Shown in pieces: positions 17,705 to 26,549 of a stretch of 62,194 bases of DNA. Each line of letters starts with the position of its first letter. Position 1 is the first letter of the stretch. A program made the translations under genes and the position numbers. Origin of the DNA: an uncultured Paracoccaceae bacterium. Lineage in GTDB: Bacteria > Pseudomonadota > Alphaproteobacteria > Rhodobacterales > Rhodobacteraceae. The notes under the pieces are model-generated. The model saw nothing but the letters and a program-made list of their open reading frames with translations. It had not been told where the DNA came from and made no database searches. The stretch lies in assembly GCA_947497185.1 (NCBI GenBank), contig CANMFL010000007.1:124281-186474 (forward strand), written 5' to 3'.

Positions 17705-19092
17705 AACCGACGTTGCCAGATTTCCGAAAATTCCTGCGCTCAACGCCGCTGCGCCTGACGGCTGGGCTGGTCGCATTGTTCGCGCTCGTCAGCCTGATCA
17801 GCTTGGGGGCGACCTACCTGATCGTGCGGGATTCCATCGATAGCGCGATGCAAGATGACATCGAATTGGAATTGTCGGTATTCGAGGAAACAGAGACGGC
17901 AACAGAGTTGGGCGAGTTGGTAAAGGCCCGCGCGAACGGCATCGACCCCGAGCAGCGCATCATCAGCTATATTACGCCGCGAGGCCGCCATTTTGGCAAC
18001 GGTGTTATCCCCGAGGCGCGTGACAAGTTCCGCATCGTCAGGCTGTCGGGTGACGATGACCGGCACGAAGGAAATTACCTTGTGCGCGGTGAGGATATGC
18101 ACGGTGGTCTATTGGCCATAGCGATCAGCCGCGAACAGATTGACGATCTGGGTGAATTGTTCGTGAATATCCTGCTGCTCAGCCTGCTGCCCACGACTTT
18201 GATCGCATTCACGGCGGGCATCTTGATCGCGCGTCGCAGTGCGCAGCGTATCGACGCGGTGAATAGCACCCTTAACAGATTGGCCGAAGGTGATCTGTCC
18301 GCGCGGGTGTCTACGCTTTCAGGCCGTGCCGATGATGTGTCCGCAATCGCTGAACAAGTTGACCGGATGGCCACAGCGCAACAATCCTCGGTTGAAGCGT
18401 TGAAGCAAGTATCGGCGGACATCGCGCATGACCTCAAAACGCCAATTCAGCGGGTATCCGTGTTGCTGAGCCAAGCAAGCGAAACCCCCGATCTGCCCGC
18501 ACGCCTTGAAGACATCCTCGCACAGGCAGGACAGGAGACGCAGGGCATTGTCGCGACGTTCCAGTCATTGCTGCAGATCGCGCAGATCGAAGGCGGCAGT
18601 CCAAAGGGACGGTTCAAACCTGTTGATCTTGGTGCGCTCGCGGCGACTTTCGTCGAGGTTTACGAGCCTAACGCGGAGGAAAGCGGTCACATTCTAATCG
18701 CGGACCTCCCCGCCATCGGCACCTGCATTGTGTCTGGCGAACAGGTTCTGTTGGGGCAACTCATTGCTAATCTGATCGAAAACGCGATGCGGCATACGCC
18801 GTCTGGGTCGCAAATTGAGGTACGTGCTAGGACGCTTGGCCAGAAAATCGAGCTAACCATAGCCGATACCGGACCCGGCATTCCCGCGGATGAACGCCAA
18901 AACGTTCTGCGCCGTCTGTACCGGCTAGAGCAAAGCCGCACGACACCGGGTAATGGTTTGGGCCTCAGCCTCGTTGCGGTCATCGCAGAGTTGCATGATG
19001 CTGACCTTGAACTTGGGTCTAATCATCCAGGGCTTTCGGTGAAAATCGTCTTTGATAGCGCAAGCGACCACACATCAGTCCCCACTTTGTAG
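17701..19092 (+). CDS. Sensor histidine kinase, partner of the regulator at 17033
   Basis: 463 residues: membrane segments at about 22-42 and 155-178 bracket a periplasmic sensor of about 110 residues. Then come HAMP (about 179-232), HisKA with His243 in SADIAHDLKTPIQ, and an HATPase domain with NLIENAMRH, DTGPGIP and GNGLGLSLVAVI. It is the same general architecture as the kinase at 11410, and the two pairs may be paralogs. Signal unknown; the neighbouring redox and PepSY genes suggest envelope redox or metal stress. Confidence 0.92.
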   Translation: MKPTLPDFRKFLRSTPLRLTAGLVALFALVSLISLGATYLIVRDSIDSAMQDDIELELSVFEETETATELGELVKARANGIDPEQRIISYITPRGRHFGNGVIPEARDKFRIVRLSGDDDRHEGNYLVRGEDMHGGLLAIAISREQIDDLGELFVNILLLSLLPTTLIAFTAGILIARRSAQRIDAVNSTLNRLAEGDLSARVSTLSGRADDVSAIAEQVDRMATAQQSSVEALKQVSADIAHDLKTPIQRVSVLLSQASETPDLPARLEDILAQAGQETQGIVATFQSLLQIAQIEGGSPKGRFKPVDLGALAATFVEVYEPNAEESGHILIADLPAIGTCIVSGEQVLLGQLIANLIENAMRHTPSGSQIEVRARTLGQKIELTIADTGPGIPADERQNVLRRLYRLEQSRTTPGNGLGLSLVAVIAELHDADLELGSNHPGLSVKIVFDSASDHTSVPTL

Positions 19093-19152
19093 AAATGGTA
19101 TTCCTATGTTTGATTTATTCGTCTCAGTGTCGTCCACTCTCGGTAAACAACA

Positions 19153-19638
19153 ATGAGCAACGCACCTGAAGACTACCAAGCCAGTCACCGGATTTTTGTT
19201 GTTACGCTTATTGCTAAGGGCGTTTTGGGCGCGATCCAGCTGTCGACTGCGGCGGCCATATATCTGGGTCTGGCAGCCAAGCTGCCCGCCTTCACGCAAT
19301 GGCTTTTCAAAGCAGAGTTGGCCGAAAACCCGAACGATTTTCTGGCAACTCATATCATTTCGATGGTCGGTATCGCGCCCGCATCGGATTTGACGTTTTA
19401 CACGATATATTTCTCAGCGCATGGCGCGTTGCATATCGCTGTCGTCATGGCATTGCTCTACGGTGCGTCATGGGCGCACCATGCCGCTATCGTCGTTTTA
19501 TGGGCGTTCGTGGCTTACCAAATGTTCGAATGGGCAACGGTCGGCGGCACGGCGCTACTCGTGCTGACCGCGATTGATCTCATCGTTATCTACATCACAA
19601 TGCGAGAATATCGGGTGAACAGATCCGCGTCTGGTTGA
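19153..19638 (+). CDS. DUF2127 family membrane protein
   Basis: 161 residues with about four membrane segments. The N-terminal RIFVVTLIAKGVLGAIQL, the ENPNDFLATH loop and the central FYTIYFSAHGALHIAVVMALL fit the DUF2127 family, whose role is unknown. It is 60 bases downstream of the histidine kinase on the same strand and could be in that operon. No promoter or terminator between them is obvious. Confidence 0.75.
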   Translation: MSNAPEDYQASHRIFVVTLIAKGVLGAIQLSTAAAIYLGLAAKLPAFTQWLFKAELAENPNDFLATHIISMVGIAPASDLTFYTIYFSAHGALHIAVVMALLYGASWAHHAAIVVLWAFVAYQMFEWATVGGTALLVLTAIDLIVIYITMREYRVNRSASG

Positions 19639-19837
19639 TGAGGCTACGCGCGTCTGTACTTCGGTGGACAACCAGTAATCCATGAACTGGTAGCTGCGAG
19701 CTTTATAATCGGCTCCAAGAGAAACGGCCAACAGGGGCCGCAAGACCTCTTCTTGGCTCATCAGCTGAGCCGCTGATTTTGTTAAGGACAAGTGAAATCA
19801 GATGTGCCACACATTCGCCAACCAAGGGAGGGCGACC

Positions 19838-20878
19838 ATGCGCCAACTGAAATCGACACTGGGCGCGGCGGCGATTGCGCTGATCGCTGGGGCCGCAAAT
19901 GCCCAAGAGGTTACGCTGAATTTGCACCAATTCCTGCCCGCGACGTCGGTCGTTCCCGCAGATATATTGTACGTCTGGGCTGATAAAATCGAAGCCGAGT
20001 CAGGTGGCCGCATCAAAGTTGAACGCTTTGCCTCGATGGCACTTGGCGGCGCCCCGCAAGAGTTGATGGATCAGGCGATTGACGGCGTGGCGGACATTAT
20101 TTGGACCGCTGTTGGCTACACGCCTGGCCGCTTTCCATCGACCGAAGTGTTTGAATTGCCGTTCATCGTCGAAGACGCCGCCGCCGCGTCCTGTGCGTTT
20201 TGGACGATGTTCGACGACCAAATGCGGGACGAATTCGCGGATGTGCGCGTTTTGGGCACTTGGGTACACGGGCCGGGCTTGTTCCATACGGCTGACCCTG
20301 TCAAAGTTCCAGCAGACCTTGCAGGCATGAAAATTCGCGGTGGTTCGCGGTTGGTGAACCAACTTTTGGAACGCACAGGTGCTACCCCAGTTGGAATGCC
20401 CGTGCCGGGTGTGCCAGAGGCATTGTCCAAAGGCGTGATCGACGGCGCAACCTTGCCATGGGAAGTCACCGACACAATTAAAGTCGCGGAGCTCATTGAA
20501 AATCATACAGAATTTGAAGGGTCGGCGCTGTATAACTTGACCTTTGTTATGGTGATGAACAACGACGCATATGACGCGATGCCCGCCGATCTACAGGCGA
20601 TCATTGACGACAATTCAGGGCTGAATTTCTCGGTTTTCGCAGGCACAACCCAGCAAGCTGCAGACGCGCCGGGCCGTGCAATCGCTGAAGAACTGGGCAA
20701 TTCAATCGTGACCATCGACGCTGAAACCTCCGCCTCTGACTGGCGACCAATCGTTCAGCCGATCTATGCGGAATGGGTCGCGGACATGGCTGCATTGGAC
20801 AAAGACGGCCAAGCGATGGTTGATGAAGCGCGCGGATTGATGGCGGGCAGTTGTGCGGGTGCATTGTCCGACTTTTGA
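19838..20878 (+). CDS. dctP: TRAP transporter substrate-binding protein (DctP family)
   Basis: 346 residues with a signal peptide (about 1-22, ending GAANAQE) and the DctP fold. LNLHQFLPATS begins the mature part; ADLAGMKIRGGSRLVNQLL holds the conserved arginine that binds a substrate carboxylate, and PVPGVPEALSKGVIDGA is a family hallmark. The ligand is probably an organic acid but cannot be named. The ATG at 19838 has GGGAGGG 6-7 bases upstream. It leads an operon with DctQ, DctM and a short-chain dehydrogenase. Confidence 0.9.
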   Translation: MRQLKSTLGAAAIALIAGAANAQEVTLNLHQFLPATSVVPADILYVWADKIEAESGGRIKVERFASMALGGAPQELMDQAIDGVADIIWTAVGYTPGRFPSTEVFELPFIVEDAAAASCAFWTMFDDQMRDEFADVRVLGTWVHGPGLFHTADPVKVPADLAGMKIRGGSRLVNQLLERTGATPVGMPVPGVPEALSKGVIDGATLPWEVTDTIKVAELIENHTEFEGSALYNLTFVMVMNNDAYDAMPADLQAIIDDNSGLNFSVFAGTTQQAADAPGRAIAEELGNSIVTIDAETSASDWRPIVQPIYAEWVADMAALDKDGQAMVDEARGLMAGSCAGALSDF

Positions 20879-20931
20879 CCCAATGAAACACTGGTCGCGC
20901 TGTGCAAAACGGGGCGATTATTGAGGCCACG

Positions 20932-21459
20932 ATGTACGCATTTTTCTACAGATTATCGCGCTTGATGGCCTATCTTGGCGGGGTGATGCTGACCGCGCTA
21001 ATCGGCATGACATGTGTGTCGATTGTGGGGCGCAGCTTAAACGGCTTCATGGGCGCAGGTCCGATCACCGGCGATTTTGAGTTGGTCGAAGCGGGCGTCG
21101 CCTTTGCCATTTTCGCGTTTCTGCCGCTGTGCCAAATCACGGGCGGGCACGCGACGGTAGACGTTTTCACATCTCGTTTGTCGCCTCGCGTCGACCGTAT
21201 TTTGCAGATGGTCATCGACCTGCTGTTCGCCGTCGTTTTGGTCGTGATTGCTGTGCAACTTTTCGCTGGATTGCAAAGCAAATTACGGTCTGGCCAGACG
21301 TCGTTTCTGATCGAATTTCCAGTGTGGTGGGGCTACGCTGCGTGTATGTCGGGGGCCGCAATCGCCGCCGTGGTCAGTGTCTACATCGGAATTATGCGCG
21401 TGTTTAGTGTCGTCGTTGGCCGCGATTTGCTGCCGCAGATGACCGAGGTGAAACCGTGA
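20932..21459 (+). CDS. dctQ: TRAP transporter small permease (DctQ family)
   Basis: 175 residues with four membrane segments, the standard DctQ size. The family segment GRSLNGFMGAG..ITGDFELVE..FAIFAFLPLCQITGGHATVDVF is easy to see, followed by PVWWGYAACMSGAA in the last helix. The stop overlaps the DctM GTG start by four bases. I used the ATG at 20932 with TTGAGG upstream. Confidence 0.9.
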   Translation: MYAFFYRLSRLMAYLGGVMLTALIGMTCVSIVGRSLNGFMGAGPITGDFELVEAGVAFAIFAFLPLCQITGGHATVDVFTSRLSPRVDRILQMVIDLLFAVVLVVIAVQLFAGLQSKLRSGQTSFLIEFPVWWGYAACMSGAAIAAVVSVYIGIMRVFSVVVGRDLLPQMTEVKP

Positions 21460-23009
21460 GTGATCTGTTTATCGGTGCCGCCTCTTTCCCCGTTCTGCTC
21501 TGCCTGATATTTCTGCGTGTCCCGATTGGATTAGCGATGTTCAGTGTCGCATTCGCCGGACTTTGGCTGGTGAATGGCAGCACGATGATCGCGCTCGCCC
21601 GCCTGAAATCCGAGACCTACACGACGTTTTCCAGCTATTCGTTGTCCATCATTCCGATGTTCCTATTGATGGGGCATTTCGCGACCTTGGGCGGTATGAG
21701 CCAAGGCCTATTCAAAGCGGCGGAAAGTTGGTTAGGCCACCGAAAAGGCGGCGTCGCGATGGCGGCAATCGGGGCCTGTGCAGGGTTCGGCGCGATCTGC
21801 GGATCGTCACTGGCCACCGCCGCCACGATGAGCAGGGTCGCCCTGCCAGAGATGAAACGGCATGGCTATTCGGGTGGTTTTTCGGCGGCGTCCTTGGCTG
21901 CCGGCGGCACTTTGGGTATCTTGATTCCGCCGTCTGTGGTGTTGGTCGTTTACGCCATTTTAACAGAGCAAAACATCGCGAAACTGTTTCTCGCGGCGTT
22001 CATTCCGGGGATCATTGCAGCACTTGGCTACATCGTCGCGATCTCTGTCTATGTACGGATTTTTCCAGAAAACACGGGCGCGCGGATGCGAATGCCTTAT
22101 GCGGACAGGTTTCGCGCATTGGCCGCGGTTTGGCCTGTTTTGGCGATTTTTTCTTTGGTTGTTGGCGGGATTTACGCGGGTTGGTTCACCCCGACCGAAG
22201 GGGCCGCAGTCGGCGCATTTGGCACTGGTGTCATCGCATGGATCGGCGGCGGATTGGGGCGCGGTCAACTGGCGGAAAGCTTTTACGTGACTGCAAAATC
22301 CACGGCAATGATCTTTTTCATCGTGCTGGGTGCTGCGTTCTACAATGGATTTTTGGCATTAACGCAAGTCCCGCAAGACGTCGCTGCATGGGTTGTTGAG
22401 CAAGGCTTTAGCCCGTGGGTCGTGCTGATTGTGATCTTGGTTTTCTATCTGATCTTGGGCTGTTTGATGGACAGTCTGTCGATGATATTGCTCACGATCC
22501 CGATTTTTTGGCCTATTGTGCAGGGCCTCGACTTTAGTTTTGTGACCATGGCCGAGTTGCACAGCGCCAAATTAGAGACCGTATTTGTTGACGCGTTGGC
22601 CGTGTGGGACGGTGCCGCGTTACCGTCGGTAGAGATCGTCGCGCTGGTCAATGACACGACCACAGCCGTTGTGCAAAACGCCCAAAATATCGTGGCGCAG
22701 GGCGGCGAATTGTCCCGCGACATGCTGCGAGACCTCGGTATTCGCGGCGCGAACGAGGCCGCGTTGAACCGGATTAACATTGAACAAACGGCGATCTGGT
22801 TCGGCATCCTCGTGTTGATTGTCGTTGAAGTGGGCCTGATCACGCCGCCAGTGGGCATGAATTTGTTCATTATCGGCGCGATGGACCGCTCGACCCCGAT
22901 GGTGGACACCTACAAAGCGGTGCTGTTTTTCATCGCGTCGGATCTATGTCGTGTTGTTCTTTTGGTTGCCTTTCCCGTGATCACGCTGTTTCTTATCCCT
23001 TGGTATTAG
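21456..23009 (+). CDS. dctM: TRAP transporter large permease (DctM family)
   Basis: 517 residues with about 12 membrane segments. LFLRVPIGLAMF-like start, SIPMFLLMGHFATLGGMSQGLF, GASGSSLATAATMSRVALPEM-like ion/substrate loop (here CGSSLATAATM) and AAGGTLGILIPPSVVLVVYAILTEQNIAKLFLAAFIPG are DctM hallmarks. It is longer than the usual 425-450 residues; the extra 70 or so residues lie between about 360 and 440 (LDFSFVTMAELHS onward) in a loop before the last helices. Begins with GTG inside the DctQ stop. Confidence 0.9.
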   Translation: MSDLFIGAASFPVLLCLIFLRVPIGLAMFSVAFAGLWLVNGSTMIALARLKSETYTTFSSYSLSIIPMFLLMGHFATLGGMSQGLFKAAESWLGHRKGGVAMAAIGACAGFGAICGSSLATAATMSRVALPEMKRHGYSGGFSAASLAAGGTLGILIPPSVVLVVYAILTEQNIAKLFLAAFIPGIIAALGYIVAISVYVRIFPENTGARMRMPYADRFRALAAVWPVLAIFSLVVGGIYAGWFTPTEGAAVGAFGTGVIAWIGGGLGRGQLAESFYVTAKSTAMIFFIVLGAAFYNGFLALTQVPQDVAAWVVEQGFSPWVVLIVILVFYLILGCLMDSLSMILLTIPIFWPIVQGLDFSFVTMAELHSAKLETVFVDALAVWDGAALPSVEIVALVNDTTTAVVQNAQNIVAQGGELSRDMLRDLGIRGANEAALNRINIEQTAIWFGILVLIVVEVGLITPPVGMNLFIIGAMDRSTPMVDTYKAVLFFIASDLCRVVLLVAFPVITLFLIPWY

Positions 23010-23020
23010 GGGGATTTTTG

Positions 23021-23785
23021 ATGGATATTGCAGGACAGGTTGCGATTGTAACGGGTGGTGCCAGCGGTCTGGGCGAGGCGACCGCGCGTCACCTTGCCGA
23101 GCTCGGCGCGAAGGTTGCGATCCTTGATTTCAACGCCGAACGTGCGGAAACGGTCGCGGCTGATATCGGTGGGTTTGCCCAAAAATGTGACGTCAGTGAC
23201 GAAGCCATGGTGGCCGATTGCGTCGCTGCGATCACCGCGCACTTTGGGCAGGGGCCGCGTGTTGCGGTGAATTGCGCAGGTCTTGCGAACGCCGCGCGGA
23301 TCGTTGGACGCGAAGGCAAAACGTCGGTGGACGTGTTCCGGCGCGTGATCGAGGTAAACCTGATCGGATCCTACAACGTGATGACCTACGCGGTGCAAGC
23401 GATGATGGAGATGGCGCCGTTGGACGGCGGCGAACGCGGTGTGATCATCAATACATCGTCGGCGGCCTATGAAGACGGCCAGATCGGGCAGTCCGCCTAT
23501 GCGGCGTCAAAGGGGGCGATTGCGTCGATGTGTCTGCCCGCAGCGCGAGAGTTGGCCAAGCCGGGCATTCGCGTGATGGCGATTGCGCCGGGCCTGTTTA
23601 ATACGCCGATGATGGAAGGTTTGCCGCCTGAAACGACTGCCGAGATCACCAAAAATATTTTGCACCCCAATCGGTTAGGGCACCCTGCAGAGTTCGCGCA
23701 ACTGGCGGGCGATATCGTGCGCAATCCCTATTTGAACGGGACCGTGATCCGGTTAGACGGGGCGACACGACTGCCGCCACGCTAG
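23021..23785 (+). CDS. Short-chain dehydrogenase, HSD10 / type II 3-hydroxyacyl-CoA dehydrogenase-like
   Basis: 254 residues. NAD site TGGASGLG (11-18), NCAG (84-87), Asn114, a Ser in NTSSAAYEDGQIGQSAYAASK and the catalytic Tyr160-x-x-x-Lys164 are all present. The stretch AAYEDGQIGQSAYAASKGAI and the FNTPMMEGLP substrate loop match the 17-beta-HSD10 group, which oxidises 3-hydroxyacyl-CoA or steroid/alcohol substrates. It starts 11 bases after dctM, with TAGGGGG ahead of the ATG, so it probably acts on the imported substrate or a product of it. Confidence 0.88.
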   Translation: MDIAGQVAIVTGGASGLGEATARHLAELGAKVAILDFNAERAETVAADIGGFAQKCDVSDEAMVADCVAAITAHFGQGPRVAVNCAGLANAARIVGREGKTSVDVFRRVIEVNLIGSYNVMTYAVQAMMEMAPLDGGERGVIINTSSAAYEDGQIGQSAYAASKGAIASMCLPAARELAKPGIRVMAIAPGLFNTPMMEGLPPETTAEITKNILHPNRLGHPAEFAQLAGDIVRNPYLNGTVIRLDGATRLPPR

Positions 23786-23805
23786 CTTTTACGCAATCGT
23801 GGCGA

Positions 23806-24063
23806 TTAAGACGCAGCTGCTTTGGCTTTTCTGACCTTGCCTTTGAGCGTATCGCGTTCCTTTTCCAAGGCTTCGATTTTGCTCTGTTCGCGGTCAAGTT
23901 CGAGGCGGGACTGGTCCCAACGCTGTTTCCAAAACTGGACTTCTGTTTCGATGCTTTTGCCTGCGGCACCGCCTTTGAACTGCCACAAAAGCCAGCCGAG
24001 CGTGAGCCCCAATGCAAAGGTGACGGTCAAGAAGGCAAGGATTTGGATTGTAGGTGTTAACAT
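23806..24063 (-). CDS. Small membrane-anchored coiled-coil protein
   Basis: 85 residues: one hydrophobic segment (about 8-28, with a GLTLGWLLW motif) followed by a charged helical stretch with heptad-like spacing (WKQRWDQSRLELDREQSKIEALEKERDTL) and a Lys/Ala tail. No family was recognised. It is 35 bases downstream of an OmpA-family coiled-coil gene on the same strand, so the two probably form an envelope-scaffold operon. Confidence 0.7.
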   Translation of the reverse strand: MLTPTIQILAFLTVTFALGLTLGWLLWQFKGGAAGKSIETEVQFWKQRWDQSRLELDREQSKIEALEKERDTLKGKVRKAKAAAS

Positions 24064-24098
24064 TTATTCAAGCTTTCTAATGGCGTGAGGCGCAAGGC

Positions 24099-25067
24099 CT
24101 AGCTCTGTTCCCAATCAAAGGCGACGCGTTGGTTCTGCGCGCGTCCGGCTTCGGTGGCGTTGTCGGCAATCGGGTCATTGGCACCAAAACCAACCGCACG
24201 CATCGCCGTTTTTGGCACACCGCGATCCGCGAGGAATGAGGCGATAGTGTTGGCGCGTCCGTTGCTTAACAACAGGTTGGTTGCGTCGCCGCCTAGGCTA
24301 TCGGTGTGACCTTCGATTTCCAGTGACAGCCCTTGGTTTGTGCAGTCAATCGCGATTTCTGCGATGGATTCGAGCACGGGGAATGTCGCCATGGTGATCG
24401 TCGATGTGTTCGCTTCAAACGCAATCTTTGTGCCATTCATCGCGGTTGTGATCCGGTCCTGACAGGCGAGAACAGGTGTCTCGACCGCAGATGGATTTAC
24501 CTTGAGATTGGCGATTTCAGCGTCGCGTTGGGCAAGTGCATTTGTTAACGTCGCGACCTCACCAGCAAAAGCGGCAGCTTTTTCTTCGAGTTCAGCAACA
24601 TCGTAAAGAGCCGCATCCATCGCGTCGGTGCGTTCTAATTCGAGGTTCGCAATTGTGGCCTGAAGCGCCTCAACCTGATGTTGGCCAGCTTCGATGTCTG
24701 CTTTCAGCGCATTTATCACGGAATTTGTGTCGCCAGTGGCGTCGTCCATGTTGGACATTTCTGCTTCGGCAGTGGCCAGTTTTTCAACCAAGGTCGCGTT
24801 TTCGGACATCAGCACGTCCAATTGCTGGACGTTTTCGTCCAGATCACTGGTCAGTTGTTCGCGTTGCGCGTCAGCGGCAGATTGCGTTTCAGCGATCTGT
24901 GCGTTCAACGCGGCACGTTCGGTGTCGAACTCGGCCTGCAAAGTTTCCAGCTCAATCGGGGTGGCGACGGCCATTTCTGAGGCGTTGGTCGGTGCAACTG
25001 TTTGAACCGCGAAAAAGAACACAAGTGCCGTTAACGCGAAGATTGATAGAACTAATGGTATTCGCAT
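24099..25067 (-). CDS. OmpA-family protein with long coiled coil
   Basis: 322 residues. An N-terminal hydrophobic segment (about 5-22) is a signal or anchor. A long Glu/Gln/Ala-rich helical region (about 40-195) is strongly coiled-coil-like. The C-terminal 120 residues are an OmpA peptidoglycan-binding domain with LEIEGHTDSLGG and LSNGRANTIASFLADRGVPKTAMRAVGFG, including the Asp and Arg that hold meso-diaminopimelate. It likely tethers an inner-membrane partner to the wall. It lies downstream of the YceI-OmpA gene and upstream of the small coiled-coil gene. Confidence 0.85.
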   Translation of the reverse strand: MRIPLVLSIFALTALVFFFAVQTVAPTNASEMAVATPIELETLQAEFDTERAALNAQIAETQSAADAQREQLTSDLDENVQQLDVLMSENATLVEKLATAEAEMSNMDDATGDTNSVINALKADIEAGQHQVEALQATIANLELERTDAMDAALYDVAELEEKAAAFAGEVATLTNALAQRDAEIANLKVNPSAVETPVLACQDRITTAMNGTKIAFEANTSTITMATFPVLESIAEIAIDCTNQGLSLEIEGHTDSLGGDATNLLLSNGRANTIASFLADRGVPKTAMRAVGFGANDPIADNATEAGRAQNQRVAFDWEQS

Positions 25068-25183
25068 TGTTTTAAACCTGCATGGATAAAAAGTTGGCGG
25101 GAACTCGAATGGGTTGAGTTTTGGCTAGGAACAGATCGGGCGCATCAGCACAATCGACGGGATCACAATGATCCGCGCGGGTA

Positions 25184-25205
25184 GGCGGCCCAAATTCGGG
25201 CCGCC
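25184..25205. terminator. Hairpin after the YceI-OmpA gene
   Basis: A perfect 8-bp GC-rich stem (GGCGGCCC / GGGCCGCC) with a 6-base loop, 10 bases beyond the minus-strand stop at 25215. No T-tract follows, so it is a terminator candidate or an mRNA stabiliser. Confidence 0.55.
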
Positions 25206-25214
25206 CGATGTGCT

Positions 25215-26300
25215 TTACTGATCAAGAACCGAGAATTCGATCCGGCGGTTGCGCTGTTTGTTCTCTTCGCTGCTGTTGGCGACGACTGGGATCGTCTCAC
25301 CAAAACCAACTGCGTCAACGCGGGTGCCATCGGCGCCTGCTTCGACCAAGAACGCACGAACGGACCGCGCACGTGCTTCGGACAACGCTTGGTTCACTTC
25401 GTCGCTGCCGTCTGAATCTGTGTGGCCGTCAACGCGGATCGCCAGTTCTGGGCACCGGTTAACGATGTCCACGATGCTGTTCAGCAACGGATCGGATTCA
25501 CGTTCCAAACGCGAGCTGCCACGTGCAAAGTAGATGTTGTCGGTGCGCGACATAATTTCGAACCGACCTTCACAGGCGGCCAAAGTAAAGTCGCCGTCGT
25601 CTTCCATCGCCACGTTGCCAAAGCCAGCCGCCGCGTGCATCGCGTTTGTGGCTGTTGTGTAGCTTTGCGCAGTTTCGGCACGGTTGAATGTGAAATCGAA
25701 CGTCACAGTGGCGGATGGGATGATGTCGACCTTGGCGGCTTCTTCCAATTTGGCGATCCCGCCATCAAGGTTGAAATCTGTCGCTGGCAAGGAAATCGGC
25801 GTCGCGGATGTCACGGAGACGGTGTTGTCGTCGAGCAAAGTCACGGCAATTTCGGCTTCGCGTTCAGCGCTCACACCGTGCAAGTCAATCGTGTAGTTGG
25901 CCATCATCACCTTGCGGCGCACCTCGGCGAGGTCAGCAAGTTCAGCCGGATCAAGCTGCATAGTGATGGTTGCTTCTGGGTATTGGAATGTTTCAAAGAA
26001 CAAGAAACGCATCCGCACGTTGCGCAGATCGACGTTTGTATCAACGGAATCCATCAAGATGCGAACAGAGGCTTCGCCGTTTTCGTCGATCGTCCCTGTG
26101 TAGGTGCCGAACGTGCTGGATTCAACTTTGACTTCGTTCTTCACGGATTGGAACCGGAGCGAAGATGTTTCTGTGTTCATCGTCCAGCCTGGCGCAAAAA
26201 TGCTCTGCTGGGCCATAACGTTTTGCGGGCCAAGGCAAACAAGCCCGGCGAATAATACACTCTTAATACTTTTCTTCAGAAATGCGTTTTTCTTAATCAT
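25215..26300 (-). CDS. YceI-like domain fused to an OmpA peptidoglycan-binding domain
   Basis: 361 residues with signal peptide (about 1-31, ending VMAQQ). Residues about 35-205 resemble the YceI lipocalin-like fold: the opening W-x-M-N-x-x-x-S-x-L-x-F-x-S-V-K pattern, a central FGTYTGTI, and DLHGVSAEREAEIAVTL. The C-terminal OmpA domain has FARGSSRLE, IRVDGHTDSDG and LSEARARSVRAFLVEAGADGTRVDAVGFGE. GGAGG lies eight bases before the ATG at 26300. A YceI-OmpA fusion would hold a lipid-like ligand-binding module on the cell wall; the ligand is unknown. Confidence 0.82.
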   Translation of the reverse strand: MIKKNAFLKKSIKSVLFAGLVCLGPQNVMAQQSIFAPGWTMNTETSSLRFQSVKNEVKVESSTFGTYTGTIDENGEASVRILMDSVDTNVDLRNVRMRFLFFETFQYPEATITMQLDPAELADLAEVRRKVMMANYTIDLHGVSAEREAEIAVTLLDDNTVSVTSATPISLPATDFNLDGGIAKLEEAAKVDIIPSATVTFDFTFNRAETAQSYTTATNAMHAAAGFGNVAMEDDGDFTLAACEGRFEIMSRTDNIYFARGSSRLERESDPLLNSIVDIVNRCPELAIRVDGHTDSDGSDEVNQALSEARARSVRAFLVEAGADGTRVDAVGFGETIPVVANSSEENKQRNRRIEFSVLDQ

Positions 26301-26549
26301 GACTGTCGTCCTCCAATTTATATATCGAAACCGTTCCCTCCTACGTTCCAAAGTGGCTGTGGTTCGCAACCTGTGGCGGGCTTGGTTCTGGCCTTTGAAC
26401 AGTGCAATTGTCGCGAGAGTGTGTCTTAATCGTGATCAATTGGAAGTAAAGTTGGCACAATTTTGCGACGACTTTGGAAACAATGATCGACGGGGGTTGC
26501 CAGTGTGGATGAATTTCTGCTTTGATTTTCGTCTATTAGGGAGACAGAA

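Noticed and set aside
19639..19791. Short minus-strand frame starting MSLTKSAAQLMSQEEVL before the TRAP operon
   Set aside because: It reads a little like a real helix but has no family match that I know and runs antisense into the DUF2127 gene. It could be a gene remnant; not strong enough to list.
21563..22399. A 278-codon second frame within dctM
   Set aside because: It is Arg/Cys/His-rich as expected for a shifted frame of a membrane protein gene; dctM is clear.
25422..26255. A 277-codon open frame antisense to the YceI-OmpA gene
   Set aside because: It is the complement of a well-supported gene and lacks any recognisable motif or start signal.
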